Below, piece by piece: positions 51,854 to 60,964 of a stretch of DNA of 64,000 nt. The notes beneath the pieces were generated by a model. It worked only from the letters and a program-made list of their open reading frames with translations, had not been told where the DNA came from and searched no databases. The stretch's first letter is position 1. Each line of letters begins with the position of its first letter. The position numbers and the translations under genes were made by a program. Source of the DNA: Streptomonospora salina (GTDB taxonomy: Bacteria > Actinomycetota > Actinomycetes > Streptosporangiales > Streptosporangiaceae); contig NZ_JACHLY010000001.1 in assembly GCF_014204715.1 (NCBI RefSeq), forward strand, positions 2,263,001-2,327,000. Reading direction: 5' to 3'.

Positions 51854-52034
51854 GTAACACTAGCATGGACGGCCTCACCCGTGCGATGCCCGTCGTGGGC
51901 TCCGCCGGTGCTCGGTGGTCGACGAAAGCAGGGCCGGCAACCGCATCCTCGCGCTCGGTCAGATCGGGATGCGCCGGGGCGGTTTCCGGAGCCGTCGCAC
52001 ACCGCCGCTTCCGGCGTGTGGTGGAGTCGGCCGC

Positions 52035-52598
52035 ATGGGAACCTCCACGCTGCGCCCCGTCGCCGAGCTGGTCGTCGTCCTCCTGCCCGCGGTCGTGCTG
52101 ATCGTCGCCGCACTGGCGATGTGGCGCATCCGGCAGGGCCGACCCGCCGCGGGGGCCGTGGCGGCGTCCGCGGCCGATGTGCTGGCCGTGTTCGCGCTGC
52201 TGCCGGTGTATTCGGCGACCCTGGCCACCCCGGGAACCCACGGCGGGCTGGTGCTGGTGCCCTTCAGCGACATGTTCGCCACCGGCCTCAGCGCCACCGC
52301 GCTGTACCAGTCCGGGGGCAACATCGCGCTGTTCATGCCGCTGGGCGCACTCCTGCCGCTGGCCTTCGGCAGGCGCCTGGCCCGCTGGTACCGGGTGGCC
52401 GGAGCGGCCGCGGCGCTGTCGGCAACCGTGGAGACCCTGCAGCACACGGTGGCCGCCGGCCACGTCGCCTCGATCGACGACGTTCTCCTCAACACCGCCG
52501 GAGCGCTGGCAGGCGCCGCGCTGACCCGGCCATGGTGGCGCCGCGAGCGGCAACGCGCGTCAGCCGGCGCGGCCGGAAAAAGGACTCCGGCGCGGTAA
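52035..52598 (+). CDS. VanZ-like membrane protein
   Basis: About 187 residues (longer starts are possible). Four or five hydrophobic segments: LVVVLLPAVVLIVAALAMW, ADVLAVFALLPVYSATLATP, then VPFSDMFATGLSATALYQSG-GNIALFMPLGALLPLAFG (the VanZ N-x-x-L-F-x-P-L-G motif) and SATVETLQHTVAAGHVASID-D, the typical E-x-x-Q ... R/S-x-x-D-x-x-L-N end. VanZ proteins modulate teicoplanin sensitivity or cell-wall processes. Confidence 0.88.
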   Translation: MGTSTLRPVAELVVVLLPAVVLIVAALAMWRIRQGRPAAGAVAASAADVLAVFALLPVYSATLATPGTHGGLVLVPFSDMFATGLSATALYQSGGNIALFMPLGALLPLAFGRRLARWYRVAGAAAALSATVETLQHTVAAGHVASIDDVLLNTAGALAGAALTRPWWRRERQRASAGAAGKRTPAR

Positions 52599-52721
52599 CC
52601 AACGGGATCGTCGGCGCCCGAGAGCGACTCCGCCGGACTCCACCTGCGCGGATCCGTCCTCCGACTACGCAGCCTGCCAGCCGCTCCGTGATCCGAACTC
52701 AGACCGGACCCTTACTCCCCC

Positions 52722-52765
52722 TTGACATGGAAAGCGCTTTCTCTAGTCTCTAGGAAAGCGCTTCC
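52722..52765 (+). promoter_or_regulatory. Pectate-lyase promoter with two LacI-type palindromes
   Basis: -35 TTGACA at 52722-52727 and a -10-like TAGTCT at 52744-52749. GAAAGCGCTTTC (52730-52741) lies between them and GGAAAGCGCTTCC (52753-52765) just after, centres 24 bp apart. GCGCTT palindromes of this type are bound by LacI/GalR-family repressors of sugar genes. It is the only promoter seen before the two pectate lyase genes. Confidence 0.7.
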
Positions 52766-52797
52766 CCACGCTCATGCTCTACTACGAAGGGTAAGCA

Positions 52798-55452
52798 GTG
52801 AGACGATCAACGACGCGTCGACTCGTATCGACGCTGGCCGCTGCGGCCGTAATGGCGGCTGGTCTGGCCCTGCCGACGTCCCCGGCATCGGCGCAGACCG
52901 GTAGCGCGACGGGTTATGCGACTCAGAACGGCGGGACCACCGGCGGCGCGGGCGGACAGACGGTCCGGGCCACGACCGGAACCCAGATCCACGAGGCGCT
53001 GTGCGATCGGCCCAGCACCAGCACTCCGGTCGTCATCGAGGTGGAAGGGACCATCGACCACGGCAACACCTCCAAGGTGTCGGGCGACGGCTGCGACACC
53101 ACCGACGACGTGATCGAGCTCAAGAGGATCAGCAACGTCACGATCGTCGGCGTCGGCGGCGGAGCCGTATTCGACCAGCTGGGCATCCATGTCCGGGAGT
53201 CCAGCAACATCGTCATCCAGAACGTGACCGTCCAGAACGTCAAGAAGTCCGGCTCGCCCACGTCCAACGGCGGTGACGCCATCGGGATGGAGAAGGACGT
53301 CCGCAACGTCTGGGTCGACCACGTCACCCTGGAGGCGTCGGGCGGGGAGTCGGAGGGCTACGACGGCCTCGTCGACGTGAAGAACAACACCCGGTACGTC
53401 ACCCTCTCCTACAGCACCCTGCGCAACTCCGGCCGCGGCGGCCTGGTCGGATCCAGCGAGAGCGACCGCTCCAACGACTTCATCACGCACCACCACAATC
53501 TGTACGAGAACATCGACTCCCGGACCCCTCTGCTGCGTGGCGCCGCCGCGCACGTGTACAACAACCACTACGTGGACCTTCACAAATCCGGCATCAACTC
53601 CCGGGCCGGGGCGAGCGCGAAGGTGGAGAACAACTACTTCGAGGACTCCAAGGACGTCCTGGGCACCTTCTACACCAATGAGAGGGGCTCCTGGGAGGTC
53701 AGCGGCAACGTCTTCGACAACGTGACCTGGTCCGGCGAGGGCGACGAGAACTACCCCGCCGGCCCCGACCCGCAGTCCACCACGACGGTGAGCATTCCGT
53801 ACTCCTACGAGCTCGACGACTCCGGATGCGTGCCGGAAGTGCTGGACCAGACCGCGGGCGCGGGCCAGGGCAATCGGATCTCGGACGGCAACTGCGAAGC
53901 GGAGGAGCCGGGCGGCCCGGAGCCGGGCGACCCGGACCCGGGCGATCCGGAGCCGACCGATCCTCCCGACGGGACCAACCTCAGCATCGGGGCCGGCGCC
54001 GACGGCTCCAGCAAGGCCGGCGGGACCAGTTACGGAAACGTCGTCGACGGCGACATGAGCACCTACTGGTCGCCGAGCGGCTCGACCGGTCGCATTTCGG
54101 TCAAGTGGGGCTCCGACCCCGCGGTGTCCACGATCAACATCCGCGAGGCGTCCGGGGCCGAAGGCAACATCGGCTCCTGGCGGGTCGTCGACCACGACAC
54201 TGGCGCCGTCCTGGCCACCGGCAGCGGAGCGGGTGTCATCACCTTCGACTCGACGACGCTGCGAAAGATCGACTTCGAGGTCACCGGCTCGAACGGCACA
54301 CCGCGCGTCGCCGAGTTCGAGACCTATGCCGACGCGCCTCCGGACGGCGGAGGCGACACCCCGCCGCCGTCGGGTGACGAGTTCTTCGTGGCTCCGGGCG
54401 GTAGCGACGGCGCCTCCGGCACCGAGTCCGACCCGACGACGCTCGCCTCGGCGATCGACCGGATCGAGCCCGGCGGGTCGATCCACATGCGCGGCGGTAC
54501 CTATGACTTCGCCGAGACGGTGCGCATCGAGCCGGGGAACGACGGCCTGTCGAGCGACCGCAACGAACTGTTCGCCTACCCCGGTGAGACTCCCGTGCTG
54601 AATTTCTCGGCCCAGAGCGAGGACTCGTCCAACCGGGGACTCGCCATCGGCGGCGACTGGTGGCACATCAACGGCATCATCGTCGAAAGGGCCGGGGACA
54701 ACGGAGTCCTGCTGGGCGGTGACGACAACATCGTCGAGCGGGTGACCACCCGGCACAACCGCGACACCGGGCTGCAACTGTCGCGGTACACCGCCGGCGC
54801 TCCCCGGGCGGAGTGGCCCTCGAACAACCTGGTCATCAGCTCGGTGTCGCACGACAACGCCGACTCCGACGGCGAGGACGCCGACGGCTTCGCCCCGAAG
54901 CTCACCGTCGGGGAGGGCAACGTCCTCCGCGACACCGTGGCCCACAACAACATCGACGACGGCTACGACCTCTACACCAAGGACGACACGGGAGCCATCG
55001 GCGCCGTCACCATCGAGGACTCCCTCGCCTTCGAGAACGGGACCCTCAGCGACGGCTCCCAGGCCGGCGACGGCGACCGCAACGGCTACAAGCTCGGCGG
55101 CGAGGACATCGGGGTCGACCACGTCATCCGGGGCAACATCGCCTACGACAACGGCAAGCACGGGGTCACCTACAACAGGAACACCGGCTCGATGACGGTC
55201 TCGGACAACGTCAGCATCGGCAATGCGGAGCGCAACTTCAGCTTCGACGGCGGCTCCGCGGTGTTCCGGAACAACACCTCGTGCGACGGCGGATCGAACG
55301 ACAGGATCATCGGCGACGCTGACGGCTCGAACCAGTTCTGGTCCGGCTCCAACGGGTCCCGATGCGCCTCCTACAGCGGCGACCTGGACTGGTCCTTCGA
55401 CGCGGACGGCCGCCTCGGCGTGACCTTCGGCGGCGACGAGGCCGACCTGTAA
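52798..55452 (+). CDS. Secreted bifunctional pectate lyase (PL1 plus PL9)
   Basis: 884 residues. Signal peptide to about 33 (SPASA). Residues ~35-345 form a PL1 beta-helix with VIELKRISNVTIVGVGGGAV, VWVDHVTLEASGGES, YDGLVDVKNNTRYVTLSYST and SRTPLLRGAAAHVYNNHYVD (catalytic Arg region). A linker of E-P-G-D-P-D repeats follows near 383-400, then a discoidin/F5-8C-like module (~400-515: NVVDGDMSTYWSPSGSTGRI). Last comes a PL9 right-handed beta-helix (~530-880: FFVAPGGSDGASGTESDPTT, GGSIHMRGGTYDFAETVRIE, DGFAPKLTVGEGNVLRDTVA, DDGYDLYTKDDTGA, GYKLGG). The fusion joins two pectate-cleaving folds of different families in one protein. GTG start with AAGGGT upstream. It lies 134 bp upstream of a second PL9 gene. 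Confidence 0.9.
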   Translation: MRRSTTRRLVSTLAAAAVMAAGLALPTSPASAQTGSATGYATQNGGTTGGAGGQTVRATTGTQIHEALCDRPSTSTPVVIEVEGTIDHGNTSKVSGDGCDTTDDVIELKRISNVTIVGVGGGAVFDQLGIHVRESSNIVIQNVTVQNVKKSGSPTSNGGDAIGMEKDVRNVWVDHVTLEASGGESEGYDGLVDVKNNTRYVTLSYSTLRNSGRGGLVGSSESDRSNDFITHHHNLYENIDSRTPLLRGAAAHVYNNHYVDLHKSGINSRAGASAKVENNYFEDSKDVLGTFYTNERGSWEVSGNVFDNVTWSGEGDENYPAGPDPQSTTTVSIPYSYELDDSGCVPEVLDQTAGAGQGNRISDGNCEAEEPGGPEPGDPDPGDPEPTDPPDGTNLSIGAGADGSSKAGGTSYGNVVDGDMSTYWSPSGSTGRISVKWGSDPAVSTINIREASGAEGNIGSWRVVDHDTGAVLATGSGAGVITFDSTTLRKIDFEVTGSNGTPRVAEFETYADAPPDGGGDTPPPSGDEFFVAPGGSDGASGTESDPTTLASAIDRIEPGGSIHMRGGTYDFAETVRIEPGNDGLSSDRNELFAYPGETPVLNFSAQSEDSSNRGLAIGGDWWHINGIIVERAGDNGVLLGGDDNIVERVTTRHNRDTGLQLSRYTAGAPRAEWPSNNLVISSVSHDNADSDGEDADGFAPKLTVGEGNVLRDTVAHNNIDDGYDLYTKDDTGAIGAVTIEDSLAFENGTLSDGSQAGDGDRNGYKLGGEDIGVDHVIRGNIAYDNGKHGVTYNRNTGSMTVSDNVSIGNAERNFSFDGGSAVFRNNTSCDGGSNDRIIGDADGSNQFWSGSNGSRCASYSGDLDWSFDADGRLGVTFGGDEADL

Positions 55453-55586
55453 CCGATCCGGCCGGCAGCACCGCAGCCGACCGGATGCCGGCCGGTCCGT
55501 CCCGACGGGGCGGGCCGGCCGTTCCAGGCGTCGGTGCCGGGCCGCGGGTCACTCCTCCGGCGATATCACGAGAGGTTCTATCGATC

Positions 55587-57221
55587 ATGCGGTTCAGCAG
55601 TCTTCGAACCCGCGGCAAACCGTTGGGAGCGCTGCGACTCGCCTTGGCGGTGGCGGTGCTCGTTCCGTTCGCGGCGGTCGCGCCGGCGCAGCCCGCCGCC
55701 GCCCACGATCCTACGCTCACCGTCGCGACCGACGGCAGCGACTCCGGCCCCGGCACCGTCGCGGCCCCCGTGCGCACCATCCAGCGCGCCGTCGATCTGG
55801 CCGAGCCCGGCACCGTGATCCGGATACGCGGCGGCACCTACGACCCGGGCGTCAACGTCCGGATCGAGAAGGACGGCACCCGCTCGCAGCCGATCACCAT
55901 GCGCGCCTACAACGGCGAGCACGTTGTCATCGACGGTGCGAACATGCCCCATACCCCCGCCCCGGTCGGCGAGTCCTATCCGCGCATCGAGCGCGGCGCG
56001 ATCCACGTCAGCGGCGACTGGTGGCGCTTCGAGGACCTGGAGATCGTCAACGGCCCTTATGGGATCTTCGCCATCGAGTCCAGCAACAACGTCTACAAGG
56101 ACCTGGTGACCCGCGACAACTACGAGACCGGGCTGCACCTCGTGCTCGACTCCAGCGACAACCGGGTCATCCGCCTCGACAGCTACGGCAACCGCGACCC
56201 GCGCAAGAACGGCGAGAGCGCCGACGGCCTGGCCATCAAGCAGGGAGCCGGCTCGGGCAACATCGTGATCGGCGCCAGGATGTGGAACAACGCCGACGAC
56301 GGTTTCGACTCCTGGGACTTCCTTACCCCGATCCGCATCGAGGACTCCGTCGCCTGGGGAAACGGCGTCGACCGCTGGGGTTTCCCCGGATGGGAAGGCG
56401 ACGGCAACGGCTTCAAACTCGGACGCGGCGCAGCGAACCACGTCGTGACCGACAGCATCGCCTTCGACAACGCCGCGGGCGGATTCATCGACAACGGCAA
56501 TCCCGGCTCGCTGCGTTTGGAGAACAACACCGCCTGGGCCAACGGCGGCAGCGGGTTCGTGTTCAACCGGTCGGCCTCGACGCTGAACCGGAATCTGTCG
56601 GTGGCCAACGGGACCGGCGTCAACCTCGGTTCCTCGGACGGCAGCGGCAACTCATGGGATCTCAAGGACGATTGGAGCGACGCCGACCTGGTCAGCACCT
56701 CGACGTCGGACATCAACGGCCCGCGCACCGCAGACGGATCGATCCCGGCCACGGAGTTCCTGCGCCCGCGCGACCACGCGAACCTCGGCGCCGACTTCAG
56801 CGACGACGGCGGTGGAGGCGAACCGGTTCCCGGGCGCTATGAGGCGGAGCACGCGCCGGCCACCTGCGACGGCTCCATCGACGCCGACCACTCCGGGTAC
56901 TCCGGCAGCGGATTCTGCAACACCGACAACGTCACCGGTGCGGCGGCGCAGTTCACGGTGGACGCCGACAGCCCGGCAACGGTCACTCTCGTGATCGGGT
57001 ACGCCAACGGCGGTTCGGGCAGCCGGTCGGCGGAGGTGGTGGTGAACGGCTCCACCGCGGAGTCGGCCTCGTTCGCGGCGGCGGGCGCATGGGAGAGCTG
57101 GACAACAGCGACGATCCCGGTGCAGGTGGACTCTGGCAGCAATACCGTCCGGCTCGTGGCCACCGGCTCCGACGGCCTGCCCAACATCGATTACCTGGAG
57201 CTCTCCTCCGGCGAGGCGTGA
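55587..57221 (+). CDS. Secreted PL9 pectate lyase with CBM35
   Basis: 544 residues. Signal peptide (GALRLALAVAVLVPFAAVAP, cleavage near AAA|HDP). PL9 beta-helix: GPGTVAAPVRTIQRAVDLAE, GTVIRIRGGTYDPG, GDWWRFEDLEIVNGPYGIFA, NGESADGLAIKQGAGSGNIV, NNADDGFDSWDF and GDGNGFKLGRGAANHVVTDS, where the catalytic Lys and Ca2+-binding Asp residues lie. A Gly-rich linker leads to a C-terminal CBM35 (GRYEAEHAPATCDGSIDADH, YSGSGFCNTDNVTGAAAQFT) that binds pectin or uronic sugars. Shares the PL9 design with the C-terminal half of the preceding protein. Likely co-expressed from the promoter at 52722. Confidence 0.92.
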   Translation: MRFSSLRTRGKPLGALRLALAVAVLVPFAAVAPAQPAAAHDPTLTVATDGSDSGPGTVAAPVRTIQRAVDLAEPGTVIRIRGGTYDPGVNVRIEKDGTRSQPITMRAYNGEHVVIDGANMPHTPAPVGESYPRIERGAIHVSGDWWRFEDLEIVNGPYGIFAIESSNNVYKDLVTRDNYETGLHLVLDSSDNRVIRLDSYGNRDPRKNGESADGLAIKQGAGSGNIVIGARMWNNADDGFDSWDFLTPIRIEDSVAWGNGVDRWGFPGWEGDGNGFKLGRGAANHVVTDSIAFDNAAGGFIDNGNPGSLRLENNTAWANGGSGFVFNRSASTLNRNLSVANGTGVNLGSSDGSGNSWDLKDDWSDADLVSTSTSDINGPRTADGSIPATEFLRPRDHANLGADFSDDGGGGEPVPGRYEAEHAPATCDGSIDADHSGYSGSGFCNTDNVTGAAAQFTVDADSPATVTLVIGYANGGSGSRSAEVVVNGSTAESASFAAAGAWESWTTATIPVQVDSGSNTVRLVATGSDGLPNIDYLELSSGEA

Positions 57222-57278
57222 CCAGCCGGGACCGCGACTGGAACCGAGATCCCGGGAAGCCCCGGCGGGCCGGCGCTC

Positions 57279-58157
57279 TCAGTCCGCAGGCGCAAGAAGC
57301 GCAGTGCTGCGGAGCCCGGCCGCTGAGCGGACGAGTGATGCGACGGCCGGTGAGCGACTGCTGGAGGGCCATGCGACCACCGTGGTGACCTCCGGTGCGT
57401 CGACGACGGGCACGGCGACGTGAGCGGGCCACTGCCAGGAACGGCTGGAGGCGGGAATGACGAGCAGTGTCTTGCCGAGGGCCACGAGCTGAGCGAGCTG
57501 CGACTGGGTGTGCACCTCCGGCCCGGGCCCGTCCGGGTAGGACCCGTCGAGCCGGGGCCATCGCGCCATCGGCAGGTCCGGCACGTCGCGGACCTCCGCC
57601 AGTGTGAGCTGACTGCGTGATGCGAGCGGATGGCCCGCGGGAAGGAGCGCGACCTGGCCTTCGACGCAGAGGTCCTCGGTGTCGAACCCGGCGAGGTCGT
57701 CGAACGGCCGGTGCATGATCGCCACGTCGGCGCGCCCGTCGCGCAGTAGCCCCGCCTGTTCGCCGACCTCGCACAGCAGGACTTCGATCGGCGGCGCACC
57801 GGGTTCGCTCGCACACGTGTCGAGGAGGCGTTGCAGCAGCTCGTAGGACGCTCCGGCTTTCGTGACGAGCACGAGCGGCCGTTTCAGGTCCCCGGCGCGC
57901 CGCGTCCTGTGCGCAGCGGCCGCGACCGTATCGAGGGCCACTCGGGCCTCGCGGAGCAGGACCCTGCCGGCGTCGGTGAGCGCTGCTCCACGGCGGTCCC
58001 GGTCGAAGAGCCGGACGCCGAGCCTCCGTTCCAGCTGGCGGATCGCGCGTGACAGCGGCGGTTGCGCGATCCCGAGCCGTTCGGCTGCACGTGCGAAGTG
58101 CAGTTCCTCGGCGACGGCGACGAAGTAGCGGAGTTCACGGGTCTCGAGATCGTCCAC
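57279..58157 (-). CDS. LysR-family regulator
   Basis: 292 residues. HTH: TRELRYFVAVAEELHFARAA, ERLGIAQPPLSRAIRQLERR, LGVRLFDRDRRGAALTDAGR. Effector domain with LLRDGRADVAIMHRPFDDLA and EGQVALLPAGHPLASRSQLT. Divergent from an SDR gene (82 bp) with a TGATAC palindrome in between; probably activates or represses it. Confidence 0.92.
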   Translation of the reverse strand: MDDLETRELRYFVAVAEELHFARAAERLGIAQPPLSRAIRQLERRLGVRLFDRDRRGAALTDAGRVLLREARVALDTVAAAAHRTRRAGDLKRPLVLVTKAGASYELLQRLLDTCASEPGAPPIEVLLCEVGEQAGLLRDGRADVAIMHRPFDDLAGFDTEDLCVEGQVALLPAGHPLASRSQLTLAEVRDVPDLPMARWPRLDGSYPDGPGPEVHTQSQLAQLVALGKTLLVIPASSRSWQWPAHVAVPVVDAPEVTTVVAWPSSSRSPAVASLVRSAAGLRSTALLAPAD

Positions 58158-58173
58158 GGATTCAGTCTACTCT

Positions 58174-58192
58174 TGATACCGGGCGAGTATCA
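58174..58192. promoter_or_regulatory. LysR-type operator before the SDR gene
   Basis: TGATAC-n7-GTATCA, a perfect 6-bp inverted repeat with T-N11-A, in the divergent promoter. Confidence 0.55.
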
Positions 58193-58239
58193 CGGGGTGC
58201 TGCATCGGTCTTGGACGCCGAGCGCGCGGCCCACCCAGC

Positions 58240-58965
58240 ATGGAAGGCGTGAACGACACGAAGATCGCGCTGGTCACCGGCGCAAACAAGGGAATCGGTT
58301 TCGCTATCGCACAAGGGCTCGGGGCGATCGGCTTCACGGTCGCCGTAGGCGCGCGCGACGAGGCAAGGCGCGATGAGGCCGTCGCGCGTCTGCGGGCCGC
58401 AGACGTCGACGCGTTCGGGGTCGCCCTCGACGTCACCTCCGACGACAGCGCCGCCGCGGCAGCGGCGACCGTCGAGCAGACGGCAGGACGGCTCGACGTG
58501 CTCGTCAACAACGCGGGCATCTCCGGCCGGACCGACGGTGGCGCGCAGGATCCGACGACGCTCGACCTCGACGTCGTGCGCACCGTCCTGGAAACGAACG
58601 TGTTCGGGGTCGTCCGGGTCACCAACGCGATGCTCCCGCTGCTCCACCGCGCGAGCTCGCCGCGCATCGTCAACATGTCGAGCAACATGGGCTCGCTGAC
58701 GCTGCAGGCCGGCCCGCCCATCGCCGCGTACGCGACGTCGAAGTCGATGCTCAACAGCGTCACGGCACAGTACGCCCGCCGACTCGCCGACACGAACGTC
58801 ATGGTCAACGCCGCCTGTCCCGGCTACGTCGCGACCGACTTCACCGGCTTCAACGCGCCGAGGACAGCCGAGCAGGGGGCCGCGATCGCGATCCGGCTCG
58901 CCACCCTGCCGGATGACGGACCGCGCGGCGGCTTCTTCGACGACGAGGGTGCCGTCCCCTGGTAA
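58240..58965 (+). CDS. Short-chain dehydrogenase (carbonyl-reductase-like)
   Basis: 241 residues. Cofactor motif VTGANKGIGFAIAQGLGAIG, VLVNNAGISGRTDGG, catalytic Ser in IVNMSSNMGSLT and Y-x-x-x-K in AAYATSKSMLNSVTAQYARR, then ACPGYVATDFTGF. The G-A-N-K-G-I-G form and overall layout match actinobacterial/plant-type carbonyl or menthol-dehydrogenase-like SDRs. An in-frame GTG three codons on is an alternative start. Probably regulated by the divergent LysR. Confidence 0.92.
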   Translation: MEGVNDTKIALVTGANKGIGFAIAQGLGAIGFTVAVGARDEARRDEAVARLRAADVDAFGVALDVTSDDSAAAAAATVEQTAGRLDVLVNNAGISGRTDGGAQDPTTLDLDVVRTVLETNVFGVVRVTNAMLPLLHRASSPRIVNMSSNMGSLTLQAGPPIAAYATSKSMLNSVTAQYARRLADTNVMVNAACPGYVATDFTGFNAPRTAEQGAAIAIRLATLPDDGPRGGFFDDEGAVPW

Positions 58966-59638
58966 TCCGGACGGACGGGAGGGACGCCGCGGACCTCCCG
59001 GTCACTGCACTTTGCGCGCGACGCCCGTGTGGATGTGGGCACGGGCGTCGCTGCCCGCTTCGATCCGGTCGTCGGGTCGCCACAGGTCGGCGGAGACGAT
59101 GCCCGGCTCCACCGGAGCGGGACCGTCGAAGAAGGCGGCGATGTCTGCGGGGATGTCACGGCGCGCGGTTCCTCGGATCGTCGCGGCGCAGGGACGTGCC
59201 GATGCACGGAGACCTGGTGTCGAGGCCATGAGCGTATCGGTATCTGCCGATGGTCAGCCCGGACACCGGGTTCAGGTCGGGGCCGGGGCAAGTTCACCGA
59301 CGTGGGGCCGGCCCCGTTCCGGCTGATACTCCACGAGGACGACCGCGGATCCGGCGGGTTCCAGGCGGCCCTGCAGCGGCGCATGGAGTCGGAACCGTTT
59401 CGCAAGGTCCGCCGCGATGACGGATACGCGTCCGTGCCGCTGGACGCGGTCCGGAGGTCGTCGAAGCCCCGAGACGAGGGTCGGCGCCGTGCTGAAGATC
59501 CTGAAACCGTAGTCAGTGCACCGGCCCAACCTGACGTGGTCGGCGCCGTCCGGGGCGTTCGACCCGATACGCACGGCCCGCCCCTGCGGTATCGCCGACC
59601 TCCCGGGGCGGTTCCATACCGAGTCGGGCCGCGGCGCG
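58966..59638. other. Decayed region between the SDR and acyl-CoA-dehydrogenase genes
   Basis: 670 bp with no intact gene. Holds the methyltransferase remnant at 59002-59175; other open frames look like shadows. Confidence 0.4.
59002..59175 (-). pseudogene. C-terminal scrap of a SAM-dependent methyltransferase (DUF574 type)
   Basis: Reads RGTARRDIPADIAAFFDGPA and PVEPGIVSADLWRPDDRI before a stop at 59002. The F-F-D-G-x-x-x-V-x-P-G-x-V-x-x-x-x-W-R-P-D pattern is the end of actinobacterial DUF574 methyltransferases. The SAM-binding half is absent. Confidence 0.5.
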
Positions 59639-60772
59639 TCAGATGGCGTGGCGCAAGGACGCGACGTCGAGAGTGCCGCCGAAGCGGAGCTTACCGTACA
59701 AAGGGTAGGCGCGGGCGGTGACCTGGACGTGCTGGGTGATGGTGTGGGCGTCGCGCAGGCGGCGCTGCAATGGGCTGGTCGTGTTCACGGCCGCACCGCC
59801 GCCGAGGGTGTAGACGGTGTCCACGGCCGCAGCGGCTTCGGCCGTCGCGTGGCTCATGGCCAGCCGAGCACGCGACCGGGTGAGGGTGTCGGCCGTCGCG
59901 CCGTCGAGCGCTGGGCGCCACAGATCCTCCAGCGTCTCTAGCAGGAACGCGCGAGCGGCGTGCATCCGAGCCTCCGCACGGGCCAGTTCGGTATGCGCCA
60001 GCGGTGACTCGGCCAGGGAGCTGGGCTGGCCGAGCGAGGTCCCGCCCTCGGCGAGGGCGAGCAGATCGGCGATCGCGCCCGCGGCGTTGCCCAGGGCCAC
60101 AGCGGGGTAGGCGAAGGAGACGTAGGCGTTCAGCGGGAACACCGACAGCGGTGACTCCTCCCGCGGCGCGGGCCGGGTCATGTCCACCAGGCGGTGCTCG
60201 GGGACGAAGGCGCCCGGCCGGACCGAGAAATGGCCGGATGCGGTCGCGCGCAGGCCGAGGGCGTCCCAGTCGTCCTCGACGAGGATGTCCGAGGCGGACA
60301 GGAACGCGACCAGGGCGCGCCCGTCGACGACCGTGTTCACGCCCGTCCAGTCCGCGTGCGGGGCCGCCGATCCCCAGGGCCAGCGGCCGGAGTCCATGAC
60401 CAGCCCGCCGTCGGTGAAGTGCGCGGAGCCGCCCGGCATCTCGACGCAGGCGACCGGTGCCGTGCCGTCGAAGATCTCCCGAGCTCCGGCCTCGGGCAGG
60501 TAGTGGGCGTAGATCGAGTGCGTGGACGACGTGCACGGGTACCACGCGGCGCTCGCATCACCCTCGGCTACCGCCATGATCGCTTCGGCGCTGTTCACCG
60601 GGTCGAGCTCCGGTCCGCCCATACGGCTCGGCATGCCCATGCGCAGCAGTTCGGTTCCGGACAGCGCGTCCACCACCGGGGAGGCGAGCAGGCCCGCCTC
60701 CTCGCTCTCGCGGGCGTGTATCCGGGCGACGTCGGCGACGCTGCGAGCTGACTCCATGATCTTGTCGGACAT
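59639..60772 (-). CDS. Acyl-CoA-dehydrogenase-like flavoprotein (HpaB/flavin-monooxygenase type)
   Basis: 377 residues. N-terminal helical domain (SVADVARIHARESEEAGLLA, LLRMGMPSRMGGPELDPVNS, AVAEGDASAAWYPCTSST), beta domain (FTDGGLVMDSGRWPWGSAAP) and C-terminal four-helix bundle (AAVDTVYTLGGGAAVNTTSP, LQRRLRDAHTITQHVQVTA). The W-P-W-G-S and H-T-I-x-Q-H-x blocks fit the group of FADH2-dependent hydroxylases and acyl-CoA-dehydrogenase-fold oxygenases rather than true beta-oxidation enzymes. Same strand, 192 bp after the RiPP genes; a hairpin lies between, so it may or may not be part of that cluster as a tailoring enzyme. Confidence 0.85.
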   Translation of the reverse strand: MSDKIMESARSVADVARIHARESEEAGLLASPVVDALSGTELLRMGMPSRMGGPELDPVNSAEAIMAVAEGDASAAWYPCTSSTHSIYAHYLPEAGAREIFDGTAPVACVEMPGGSAHFTDGGLVMDSGRWPWGSAAPHADWTGVNTVVDGRALVAFLSASDILVEDDWDALGLRATASGHFSVRPGAFVPEHRLVDMTRPAPREESPLSVFPLNAYVSFAYPAVALGNAAGAIADLLALAEGGTSLGQPSSLAESPLAHTELARAEARMHAARAFLLETLEDLWRPALDGATADTLTRSRARLAMSHATAEAAAAVDTVYTLGGGAAVNTTSPLQRRLRDAHTITQHVQVTARAYPLYGKLRFGGTLDVASLRHAI

Positions 60773-60824
60773 GGGCCGATCGAACCGCAGCGCGCCGGGA
60801 GTGCCCAGTCGCCTCTTCGGTGGA

Positions 60825-60862
60825 CACCGGTGCCCATCGGGCCCCTCGGTCGGGCACCGGTG
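60825..60862 (-). terminator. Hairpin after the RiPP operon
   Basis: Perfect 11-bp inverted repeat CACCGGTGCCC (60825-60835) and its complement (60852-60862), in the gap between the CPBP and flavoprotein genes. Possible terminator or attenuator. Confidence 0.4.
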
Positions 60863-60964
60863 GGCACCGTCCGCACCGCCGGGCGGTGCCCCGGGCCCCG
60901 TCGCCGACGGCCGCGGTTCGGTTTCAGCAGGATCCAGCGAGGACCCCGGCCCTTCAGGGCCGGG

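Noticed and set aside
52807-55161. 784-codon minus-strand frame opposite the PL1-PL9 pectate lyase
   Set aside because: Val/Asp/Gly-rich antisense shadow of a secreted beta-helix protein with obvious signal peptide and family motifs on the plus strand.
59029-59721. 230-codon plus-strand frame between the SDR and flavoprotein genes
   Set aside because: Low-complexity and overlaps the antisense methyltransferase scrap and the 3' end of the flavoprotein gene; no recognisable domain.
60821-60880. CRISPR-like repetition (CACCGGTGCCC and GGGCACCGGTG words)
   Set aside because: Only one inverted pair plus a degenerate third word; no regular spacing or spacers.
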